From Ypsolopha sequella (lineage: Eukaryota; Arthropoda; Insecta; Lepidoptera; Ypsolophidae): DNA of 64,000 nucleotides. This document shows positions 33,761-43,030 of this stretch, piece by piece. The stretch's first letter is position 1, and every line of letters starts with the position of its first letter. The notes under the pieces are model-generated. The model did no database searches. It was not told the DNA's origin and saw only the letters and a program-made list of their open reading frames with translations. The DNA lies in assembly GCA_934047225.1 (NCBI GenBank), contig OW203989.1, positions 3,013,977-3,077,976 of the forward strand, read 5' to 3'. A program made the position numbers and the translations under genes.

Positions 33761-34257
33761 AGGTTCAAAACCAATCGGTGCGCCACTTGACTTTCCGAGT
33801 CGAGGAGGGCCCTTACCCTAACTCAATCCCCCCTGGGGCCCTAGACGCGAGCCATCGCGGTAGGCAACAGAACCGTCCGCGGTTCCGTACTCATGGCTTG
33901 AACAAGCTAGTTACAGGCTACCCCACCTGTGGAGCGCAGGACCAGTCCACTGGCAGTAATACGGCTGGCGCGTGCACATCCCCACCATGGGGGGAGCGTA
34001 GCCTCTAACTCTCCCTGAGTACGGCGGGTGGTACTCTAACCGCGGGTATTCCCGGTACGGCGGTGAGTAACCCCGTGACTCCGTCTTAACACGGTGCTCC
34101 ATGCCAGCTGGCACCAAAACCGGCGCGGGGAGGGGGGGCCTAGCCCTTGCCAACTCCAATTGGCCCCCGCCCGTAGGGGCCCAATTCACAACATGGCCAT
34201 ATGTGTGATAGCCCGTAGGCGAGGGGCTCCCTACGGGTCCACGCGCAAATACATAAC
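33761..34257 (-). other. gag-pol junction region of the BEL element
   Basis: GC-rich. A 116-codon minus frame (33911-34261) overlaps the gag stop but has no recognisable protease active-site motif. It may be scrambled pol or a non-coding spacer. Confidence 0.4.
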
Positions 34258-35727
34258 TCACCTCCCGGTGAGGGGGCGCGCCTCGCGCCGCAGTCCTCCG
34301 TTCCGACGGAGGGGAGCTTTTCCCGACAGCATGCCTTCCCTGGACCGAGGGGGGGAAGTTCTCCCTGAAGCACCCCCGCCCGTAGGGCTCCGTTGCTGCG
34401 GGACCGGTGAAGCCGCTTCAGATCTGTTGGCACACAACAATAAATGGTGAGGCCCCTCACAAACACTGCAACGTCGTGGCTCGGGACAATTACGTTCAAA
34501 ATGATTGCCCAAGCAACCGAAACACAGGCCCTTACGCTTCACTATGCGTCGCCGCTCGGTGACGTGCAGGTTTCGCCACTGCTGACATCTCAGCAGGTCA
34601 TGCCCCGTATGGCCACACTGTAAACAGGTCGATGACCTCTTGACCACGGCGACCCCCGCCAAACGCGCAATATCGCGTCCCCGCGACTGCTGCGGTTGTC
34701 TGGGCTCCCCACATTCCGATGAGCCAGCAGACGAAAATGATTGCGCCCCAGATGGCGCCAAGTCCGGTTGTGATGTTTCTGCTACCCTAGCATCATATTC
34801 AATAAACTTCATTAAGTCCGTAAATTTAGGCACAGTGCTGCCATCTTTTCCTGCGGACACCCGCTCAAAACGTGACCTCACATCATTAGGCAACCTACCT
34901 AAAATAATGTGAACGAGTAAAAACGACCACTCGTCCACCGGTAAACCTAATGTTCTAAGGGCATTACACGCCACAGTGACCGGAGTTAGTAATTGCTGCC
35001 TCAGCTGTGCCCAGTCGGTTACCCTAGGTAACGTCAACAATTGAGACGCATGCGCATCCGCCAGTAAGCGCATGTTCTGATACCTATCATTTAATAAGCC
35101 CCACGCTATATCATAATGATCATCCTCTACCCTGAGGTGCTGGATGAGCGACCTTGCTTCGCCCTCCAATGTTGACATCAAATATGCCATCTTTTGCCCC
35201 TTTGATAAATCTATCCTAGAATCTACTAAAGAAGTAAACATATTTTTGAAAGAAACCCATTCTTGAATTTTCCCATTAAATTTATTCAGTTCTAAACTAG
35301 CCAAACTACCAGACACGCCATCTACCGGTTGAGGCGTGACAACTACAGGACCTCCTGAATTTTGCCTCTTTATATCAGCAACATTATTCGACGTTATAAC
35401 CAGCGTCTTACCAGTGGCGCCATCTATTGGTCTAGGTGTGCTAACAACCGGGCTGCCCGATTGTCGCTTTTTGATCATGGAGGCCGCCTCTGTTAAAGCA
35501 TCATAAATCCCTTTTATCTGAGCCAAATCCGTAACATACCTCTTCATAGGTTCGTCACTTTCCTGCAGTGCTGCCACAGCCGCCTCTGCATCAGCCAGCC
35601 GCTGATGCATCCGCTCGACTCTCTCCAGGATTGCATTGTCGCGATCCAAACGAGAAAGCAATCCCTGGACGGTCGTAAACCAACGGAGCTCCTTCGCCAA
35701 CGCAGCCTTGTAAGACTTGGACATCAT
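34258..35727 (-). CDS. gag: BEL/Pao Gag polyprotein, intact
   Basis: A 489-codon uninterrupted frame from ATG at 35727 to TGA at 34258. The N-terminal 20-60 residues are heptad-like (coiled coil). Residues about 140-300 (ELNKFNGKIQEWVSFKNMF, MAYLMSTLEGEARSLI) match the DUF1759 capsid-like domain of BEL/Pao Gag. Three zinc knuckles follow: C368-C371-H376-C381 (CX2CX4HX4C), C402-C405-H409-C414 and C420-C423-H427-C432 (CX2CX3HX4C). A short internal repeat is present: SPVVSTPRPIDGATG near residue 92 and GPVVVTPQPVDGVSG near 126. The product would package element RNA into particles. It is intact while pol is destroyed. Confidence 0.92.
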   Translation of the reverse strand: MMSKSYKAALAKELRWFTTVQGLLSRLDRDNAILERVERMHQRLADAEAAVAALQESDEPMKRYVTDLAQIKGIYDALTEAASMIKKRQSGSPVVSTPRPIDGATGKTLVITSNNVADIKRQNSGGPVVVTPQPVDGVSGSLASLELNKFNGKIQEWVSFKNMFTSLVDSRIDLSKGQKMAYLMSTLEGEARSLIQHLRVEDDHYDIAWGLLNDRYQNMRLLADAHASQLLTLPRVTDWAQLRQQLLTPVTVACNALRTLGLPVDEWSFLLVHIILGRLPNDVRSRFERVSAGKDGSTVPKFTDLMKFIEYDARVAETSQPDLAPSGAQSFSSAGSSECGEPRQPQQSRGRDIARLAGVAVVKRSSTCLQCGHTGHDLLRCQQWRNLHVTERRRIVKRKGLCFGCLGNHFERNCPEPRRCSVCEGPHHLLLCANRSEAASPVPQQRSPTGGGASGRTSPPRSREGMLSGKAPLRRNGGLRREARPLTGR

Positions 35728-36359
35728 GCCGCAACAAACCGGGAAATGTATAAATAAAAACTATTTAGCAAACACCCTGACAAGGCACAAAATACAGAAG
35801 CAGTGCTCAATAGATACCCTATCTATAAATATAATTTAATTAGCAAATGTACTTCCCAATTACAATACTATGTAGTGTACCGTCCCGGTAATACAAACAA
35901 ACAAATAGGTTACCTACCTATTACAACATTACCAAATTTAAATTATATTTGGTGTATACAATACACACAAACCCGAATGCACATTCCACTATGCAACTGT
36001 ATACATACTTGTAAGTACATAAATTCAAGCCAAGATAACCGTATATTAGCTAACAAGTTGATTTCCAATCTATAATATAAACCGTTATATGATATAATGT
36101 TATTGGAGTACAAGAACAGCTTATATGTACTAAATTAACAATTTGTATTGATATTACCGAACCCTTCGAATCAATTATCTACTCAAAGCACTAAACATAT
36201 CCAATGTAATTGCTACATCCATAACATGTACATTACAACCATGTAAAGCCTAGCTATGTTAACAGTTCAATGACCCTGGGGCCGCCCAGTTCCGCTGTTT
36301 ATATGTATATAATCCAAAGGTTTATTAGGTGGATTAACCACACTCTGGTTACCAAAGCT
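35728..36359 (-). other. BEL 5' leader with candidate primer-binding site
   Basis: A 632-bp untranslated leader between 5' LTR and gag. On the minus strand TGGTAACCAGAG (36343-36354) starts five bases after the LTR; the TGG matches the complement of a tRNA CCA end, so it is a plausible primer-binding site. The tRNA is not identified. Plus-strand frames here are not genes. Confidence 0.5.
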
Positions 36360-37040
36360 TGATTGATATAAACGCTCGTTGCTACCACAAATTGTAGCTT
36401 AGAAAAAGTGGTAATACTGACTAGTGACGGGCATCGGCGTCACTGGTGCGAGGGTTCCATAACCACGCTCAGACACCACTAATTGTAAGCTAAAGGGCGA
36501 TACCTGCAGCTGGAACAGGGGCCCATAAGCTGTCCCAGATTTATAGTCTACAAGTATCTTATATTCTATAAAATATAATACTAAATGTCCTACCAGACAG
36601 TTGCATGATGACCTCATCCACTGATCCTCGCACGAAGACCACTGCGCACGTGGACTCCAAAGCGTGCCGGTGCCGTGACGCGTTGATCACCTTCCACGAT
36701 GAATCTAAACACAACCCATCTACCCCGGGATGCATCCGAACCCAGAAGAATTGATAATGGACAAGTCCACTTGTCGGAAGCCGCGTGGACACAGGTTATG
36801 TCACACACACACAGGAAATTCACTCAAAATGGTCTTCACACCAAAATATCGTCCGCCCTTGACTGAATACTGTTTCTTACGATGTCCGCACCGATTTCCC
36901 TTATCCTTTATACATTTTATAAAATCGTCCGCGATCTATATCAAATGTCCGTCCCTCGTTTTTTGACAGCTCCAAGTCCATAGACAAAATATATAGACCA
37001 TTGATGGATACGTTCCGAAATATACATTTTATTCTGAACA
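36360..37040 (-). repeat. BEL/Pao 5' LTR
   Basis: 681 bp, direct repeat of 31696-32376 with two substitutions. Expected to contain the element promoter; no core promoter motif assigned. Confidence 0.95.
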
Positions 37041-37045
37041 CAATC
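37041..37045. repeat. target-site duplication CAATC, right
   Basis: Identical to 31691-31695. Confidence 0.85.
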
Positions 37046-37164
37046 ATAATAATATGAAGTTAAATAGAAATAACAAAAAATACATCTTCATGACATGAAT
37101 ACCCGAGGGGATCTCAGAGATGTTGCCGACAGGCTGTAAATATTTTGATTTGCTAAAGATTAAA

Positions 37165-37457
37165 AGCAGCCAAGTGCGAGTCGGACTCGCGCACGAAGTG
37201 TTCCGTACCATTATCTAGAAAAACGGCAAAAAAATCATCTAAGTTGTATGAGAGCCCCCTTAAATATATATATTTTTTCTGTTTTTTAATATTTTTTGTT
37301 ATAGAGGCAATAAAAATACATCATCTGTGAAAATTTCAACTGTCTAACTATCACAGTTCATGAGATACAGCCTGGCGACAGACGGACAGACAGACGGATA
37401 GCAGAGTCTTAGTAATAGGGTCCCGACCCTTACTCTTTGGGTACGGAACCCTAAAAA
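37165..37457 (-). repeat. GGTTCCGTACC interspersed repeat, near full length
   Basis: On the plus strand it runs from AGCCAAGTGCGAGTCGGACT through GTTCCGTACCATTATCTAG, a GACAGACGGACAGACAG tract and TTAGTAATAGGGTCCCG to GGGTACGGAACCCTAAAAAA. Relative to the fragment at 11845 it is inverted. Both ends are present, making this the best reference copy in the window. Confidence 0.65.
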
Positions 37458-39089
37458 AGCAGCAGAAATTCAGTCGGCAGAACGCCAGAGTTTCAACCTT
37501 TAGACCCAGGTTCGAATGCTGCCGCACGAACATGCACCGATGAATCGGAATTTATATGCAAAATATTTGTACACATACGCCTTGCCGAACAGTAAAAGAC
37601 AACAGTGAAAGGTAAACCAGCATGCCCTGAAAAGCGTGTAGGTATTTGTACCCGAAGCACGGCGATAAAGCCCAGACACTATCATGATAAAAAAATAAAA
37701 TCAGGGGAAAAATTGTATATTGTACATTGTAACATAATTTGAGACTCACGAGTGCTTGTTTACGAAACGAATGAAGTGAGTTTCGTAATAGTTTTGCACG
37801 AGTGTCCCAATGTCTAATTATGTTCAGTTGCACACAATATTTTACAGAACAAAGATAATTAGAGATAACTCTAGCTTAACTTTAAAAGGATGCAGACACT
37901 GTTCCTTAAAATTATCACATATTTACATGCTACTTTACAACACAAACTTTGACGTTTCATACGAAGCGTAGATTCCCCAGACCTCCATTTCGTAACAATA
38001 CTTTCACGCCAGTCCGTTTGAAGTCTAACTAAGACAGCATACATAAACTCTCGTGTCTCAAAAGGGTGATATTTCACGAGCTAGGTTGTTGCTCGCTCAA
38101 CATAAAAGAAGAGCATTACTGTATTATGGCATGTTGCGTTACATTACGTGTTGGAATATGCGAGGAGAGTGCTCGTCTTTTTTTACTTCTTTTTTTATTT
38201 CATCATGGTTTCCGCAAGCTTTATAACTCTATCAAGGGTCGGTTGCGCCAAACATACTCAAAATAATATGAAATAATGTACTCGTATGTGTTAATTCATG
38301 TCTTTATTTCAATGAGACCGTCCCCTACGTTGACACAATTTCATACTAAGTGATAAATATCGCTATCGCTAACTTCAGTAATAATAAGCATTTTTCAAAA
38401 ATTCAAAAATGTTGTGCTTTGATTTAACTTAATAATCAGTTACTATAAAAAATATACTGATATTTCATTACATGATCATCCATAATGTGTTATGGGAATT
38501 CGAATGCAAATTATTTATATTCACTTTAATTAATTAATTCTTAACTTAAACAAGGGTAATTTTTAGGAAAAATAGATTTATTTATTGTGTATGTATAGTT
38601 TCGCAATAAAAAATCTATCAAGTGAAAGGATATAGTATTATCTAGCTTTTTATGGAAACAAAATTTGTAAAATAGTTTGAATAAACATCCAAAACGATCG
38701 ATATATGATATATAAATATATATAAATACATCTAGAAATCTCGAGTTTTCTGAGCGGCCCGCTTCCACTGAGCAGTATAGAGAATTTTGAAAAGAAAGCG
38801 TTGGCGCAGGACAGATTTCTCTGAATACGGAATCCCCGAGGGGGTGTCAAACGTGTTTGCGAGTAGAAACAATGAAATGCAAGTCCAGACCACACTCCTA
38901 CGCCCACGTTTGCACTAAACATAAACCCACAGTTCTCCAGTCTTCCGAAGCACTGGATGGAATGAACAAAATGTGCTCAAGGGATTTGGTATACATAAAA
39001 CGTCTCGCTTGAGCACTGGACCACAGTAGCGGTCTGTTTAAATAACAACTCGTATATGAATTCGTGGAATGAATGAACGAATGACGTGA
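37458..39089. other. beat-like intron, repeat fragments, no gene
   Basis: Around 37742-37810 lies a segment (AACGAATGAAGTGAGTTTCG) similar to 29965-30020. Other open frames are short and unrecognised. Confidence 0.35.
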
Positions 39090-39172
39090 AAAAGAGGAGG
39101 CCATGCCTAACACTGGGTGGATGTGAGCTGAATGATGATGGTGATGAAGATGATGATGATGATACGGATTCT
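39090..39172 (+). repeat. RTE-type LINE 3' tail with GATGAT repeats
   Basis: AAGAGGAGGCCATGCCTAAC followed by ACTGGGTGGATGTGAGCTG and GATGATGAT repeats resembles the conserved 3' end of RTE LINEs in Lepidoptera (GGAGGCC...AGTGGG...GATGATGAT). Heavily 5'-truncated. Confidence 0.5.
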
Positions 39173-39206
39173 ATAAAAGATTTGTAAGTATTATAAGTTG
39201 AATTTA

Positions 39207-39395
39207 TAATTAAGTATAAGGACGGATCGACTTACATGAATTTATTTCGCGATACGCGACATGTTTCGGTGCAGGGACTTCGTCCGCCAACGACAGACCC
39301 TCGCTCGCTTGATAACGAATTCGGAAGGAATTTAAAACATGTCACGTAACACAAAATGAATTCATGTAAGTCGATCTGTCCTTATACTTAATTAT
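39207..39395. repeat. ~190-bp foldback element
   Basis: AATTAAGTATAAGGACGGAT and CGACTTACATGAATT on the left are mirrored by AATTCATGTAAGTCGATCTG and TCCTTATACTTAATTA on the right. The centre is GC-rich (TTCGTCCGCCAACGACAGAC). No coding. Confidence 0.65.
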
Positions 39396-39632
39396 GATTG
39401 TTTAATACTTACCACTTTCGGTGATTAGAAACATTACATTCGGTCAAATAATATTGGTGAAAAAGCCCATAATAGACAACTTAACTACGGAGACTGAAGG
39501 AAATATCGTAATAGTAGTTTATGAAACTGGCACATAAAGAGGTTATTAAAACACGAGTGGGAGTTTAAAAAACGAGCCATAGGCGAACTTAAATCAACAC
39601 GGTTTGTGAGTGATAGATGATGAAGGTAGGTG

Positions 39633-39833
39633 TCAATAGCTCTTATTTGACTTACTGACCAGCTTGCCCACAACAACAGAACATATCCTGCAACCTATGT
39701 TAATAGCTCCTAGCTGACTGACTGACCAGCTTCCCCACAACCACAGAACATATCCTGCAACCTATGTTAATAGCTCCTAGCTGACTGACTAACCAGCTTG
39801 CCCGCAACCACAGAGCATATCCCACCTATGTTT
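39633..39833 (+). repeat. 67-bp tandem repeat, three copies
   Basis: The unit carries AATAGCTCCTAGCTGACTG, ACCAGCTTGCCC and CAACCACAGAACATATCC. The TCAATAG/TTAATAG landmark falls at 39633, 39700 and 39767, 67 bp apart. Copies differ by a few substitutions and the last is shortened by a small deletion. Confidence 0.8.
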
Positions 39834-40408
39834 ATCCAGTTTAGTTCTTATTAATGGTAATATGATGTGACTATAGGATGCTCGCAAGTTGGTCTAGCCA
39901 TTAGATAAAGGTTTCATTTGTTCAACTTTTCTTAACTTTTATCGTGAGAGTGAGCTTATATAGGTTGATTCAATATAGTTCAGCTATAATTTAATTGAAG
40001 ATAAGATAGAAAGTGCAATTTTCAGTTCTTGCTTTGTTATCGATTTTTATTTTTCATTTAAGGTCGCCAAGAAATGTATTAATTTGGGATAATAAACGTT
40101 GTTATAAATAGCAATATGTCAAGTAAAATTTCAACTGAATCGTTTTTTGTTATGGCATCGCCTTAGAAACATGAATTACTATAGACGGGTGTGAATCAAT
40201 TAATTAGCGTGTACATAATATGTTAACACAATTGAATCCACCGTGGTATTGGTATGCTTACTGAGCAGGAAATCTAATGGTTGCTTGAATATACCAATTA
40301 GAGGAGCTGATTGAGAACTGTTTGACAGTCACTGCATTTGCTTGCTATTGTCATTACTCATACTCAAATAGGTAAGGAAAGATATTCATTAAAGCTCTTA
40401 ATAACAAT

Positions 40409-40727
40409 GATTATAATTACATAGAAAAACAGTAAAATGAAAACTTTTTGTAAGATATATTTCGGGCCCGGCATCAGTCACAATGAAATAATGAAATTAT
40501 AACAGATAGGTAAAAAAAATATAGAAAAATAAAAACTATTTTAATTTAACCTATTTACAAGATATTAAAAGAGTCACATAGCGCCATCCCACCGCATCGA
40601 TGCAGACCTTTCTGTTCTTAGTTATGTAGCGATGAGATGGGATGGCGCCACGCGGTGAATGCCGTTCATGCATGATCATGCATTTTCATGCATTTTCATT
40701 TAACTGTTTTTCTATGTAATTATAATC
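40409..40727. mobile_element. 319-bp element with 25-bp perfect inverted ends
   Basis: GATTATAATTACATAGAAAA followed by ACAGT (40409-40433) is perfectly mirrored at 40703-40727. An internal inverted pair, GCGCCATCCCACCGCATCG against GATGGGATGGCGCCACGCGG, strengthens the hairpin. The TTTCGGGCCCGGCATCAGTC block links it to 21488-21642. Confidence 0.7.
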
Positions 40728-42269
40728 TTTACAAGACAAAAAGTCAATTTTCAATATTTATTTTCTTACTAACAATGCTTTATATGTCTCTTATAAATAT
40801 AAAATGTGTCATAATTATATATTTAATAAAAACGTAACAAAACAAAACATTGACAAACCACACTGTGCCGGTTCGCATGATAGAATTTTTGTAAATAAAA
40901 AGGTGCAAAGTAAAAATGTCCGTAGTAAAATTTAGAGCACCATTCACGCTTCACTTGCAAGCGTCAGATTTTTGTGCAAAAAGTTGTACAAATAGTTTGA
41001 ACAGATTCCCTCCGCACTGGATTTACAAAAAAATACTACTTTTACATGCAAGGTACAGAATTCGAAATTCGAACTTCCGCAACCAGTAGCTGTTACAAAA
41101 AGAGTATAGAACAAATGCAATAAATTTTTTCTACTACCTTTATGAAAAAGTTCCATTTAGTACTCGAAATTAGTTTTGAAAATCGAACTTTCCGGGCCCC
41201 GTTGCAAGATTAGTTAGACTATTTTATTCGAGACTTCACAGGAGTACTCTTATCTATAAATGTGTTTCAAGTTTTTTCAGAATTCAACCCCTAAAAGGGG
41301 GAAATGGGGTAAAAATTTTGAAAATCAACATGGGTATCGTTTGAATGGTTTATCGGGTCGCTGATTACGAAAACAACAACGATTTTAAAATCCAACGTGG
41401 TTGACGTGAAAAAGGCTTTGAAATTCGACCATTTTTCGAAGCTCATAGCTAGGCAAAGATTGGAGATAGATAAAAAGTGTGAAAGCTAAAGTTGTAGAAA
41501 TTTTTATCAGCTTTCATTATGTGGTAAAACAAAATTTCGTACAATGCACGGTTTTCGAGATGTAAGCTAAAAACCAAAAAACGGGATCTTCTTTGTGCCC
41601 CCCCCCCTCGGGCTTGACTCGGAGGGGCAAGGACTTTTAGCATGCTTATCTCCTAACTAGTCCAAACAAAGTTCCTAAGTCAAAGATCCTGCTTTCGACT
41701 TTTCCATCCACAAATTATTCGTTGCTTAAGCTATACAGATAACCAGAATGACATTCTAATTGATTTCGGTTCCATTTTTTCTAAACAACAATTTCTAAAG
41801 TGACTCTGTCTCCTGTTTTCTCTCTAATAACTTTCTAAATGATAAACAATTTCTGATTTGACGCATTTTCGAGAAGACGGATTTTTTTGAAGTTTATGAA
41901 GTGTTGACTGTATAATAGATATTTATGGTATATAATTGTATATCGATATTTTATTCGCGTGAGTTCCACTCATACCGAACAATTGCTTCAAGTATCAATA
42001 TCTTGAACACATGATTTTTTTCTAATCTTTTTATTATTTTAAATGTATCTTTCATATTTTGTACCTGCCGTTTTTACATACAAACAATTAATTTTGTTGT
42101 CTCCTCCACCTTTAATTACTATTTACATTTTTTCGGCACTATTCTGATATTTTTACAGTAATACAATTTTATTGATAGATAATGCCTTAAATTATCGTGT
42201 TCATCTTTTCACCGATATTATGTACAGAAAAAAGTTTCAGTATAAAACTAATAGTACATTATGATTATA
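40728..42269. other. beat-like intron, no gene seen
   Basis: Contains repeat-like text around 41275-41420 and a C9 run near 41599, but no recognisable product on either strand. Confidence 0.3.
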
Positions 42270-42475
42270 TTAGAGCGATGAAACGTTTTCTGACGAGTGT
42301 GAGTTTGCGGCACGAGCCGAAGGCGAGTGCTGCAATCACACGAGTCGAAAAAAAGTTTCTCGCACGAGTTTCGTATAATTTTTTATAGCACAAGTGCGGA
42401 AAATGCCGACTTTACGCACGCGTGCGTAAAGTGGTCATTTTACGCACGGTGTGCTATAAAACATTTTAATGAATA
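42270..42475. repeat. repeat with nested short hairpins
   Basis: The stretch is built of CGAGTG/CACGAG-type inverted words and TTTACGCACGCGTGCGTAAA, a 20-bp perfect palindrome (42412-42431). The direct word TTATAGCACAAG/GTGCTATAAAA bounds the second half. It is non-coding and ends about 65 bp from exon B. Confidence 0.5.
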
Positions 42476-42538
42476 ACCTTCACCGGTTTCTTGTGTGACT
42501 AAGCAACATAATGAAATACTAGGGGAGCAGAAACTCAC

Positions 42539-42728
42539 CAGCAATAGTCAATTGCTTCGTCTGCTTCACGACGGCAAACCTGGGTCCTTCGGTTGAGACT
42601 TCGCAGGTGTATAACAGCCTGGTGTTATACCGTTTGGGTAGCACCACGCTGATGGCACAACTCTGCAAGTTGCATGATCCCTTGGCGACTGAGCCGCCGC
42701 CGGTGGTATTGAATATCCTTGTTTGAGG
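42539..42728 (-). CDS. beat-like gene, exon B (second half of Ig domain 1)
   Basis: The acceptor TTGTATTTTACAG leads into CCTCAAACAAGG in phase 0, following exon A in phase 0. The 63-codon peptide reads PQTRIFNTTGGGSVAKGSCN, LQSCAISVVLPKRYN, LLYTCEVSTEGPRFAVV and KQTKQLTIA, ending at the donor GCTG|GTGAGT in phase 1. YTCEVSTEGPRF matches the F-strand cysteine and following turn characteristic of beat proteins (CEVSxExPxF). That cysteine should pair with the one in LICHYEN of exon A. The SC...SC pair earlier in the exon is extra relative to a simple Ig fold. The usual SGxY motif before the F-strand is replaced by NTRLLY. Confidence 0.88.
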
Positions 42729-43030
42729 CTGTAAAATACAAATAATATAAGTACACAGTCTTCAAATTTTAAACAGAAGTATAAATATTATTTTCTGAGT
42801 AAATAAATCTACTAAAAAAAATAAAAAATAAATAAATAAACGTTTATTTCACATGAATATTCATACATATTTGTGTATAATTCTACCAAACTACATAATA
42901 GTTTGTAGGCAGAAAAAGCTCCCTTTTACTTTACACTATTTATGTGAACATTTATAGGCTTGTTTAATTTTCAAGTTTTAGATTTAAATTAGAACAAAAA
43001 ACAAATAAATAATCAGTTATTTCTCTACTT

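Larger units (their letters stand above)
31696..37040 (-). mobile_element. BEL/Pao LTR retrotransposon, pol largely deleted
   Basis: The element is 5,345 bp with 681-bp direct LTRs starting TG and ending CA, flanked by 5-bp CAATC duplications. The coding strand is minus, so the 5' LTR is 36360-37040. The LTRs differ at only two positions by eye (31997/36661 and 32087/36751), so insertion was recent. Inside are an intact gag (34258-35727), scrambled protease-like sequence and short RT/RNase H-edge and integrase remnants. The RT core is absent, so the element cannot move on its own. It lies in the beat intron between exons B and C, in the same orientation as the gene and only 222 bp upstream of exon C. 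Confidence 0.95.

Noticed and set aside
33136..34450. Plus-strand frames over the BEL interior (75-118 codons)
   Set aside because: Antisense to pol remnants and gag; the minus strand carries the recognisable motifs.
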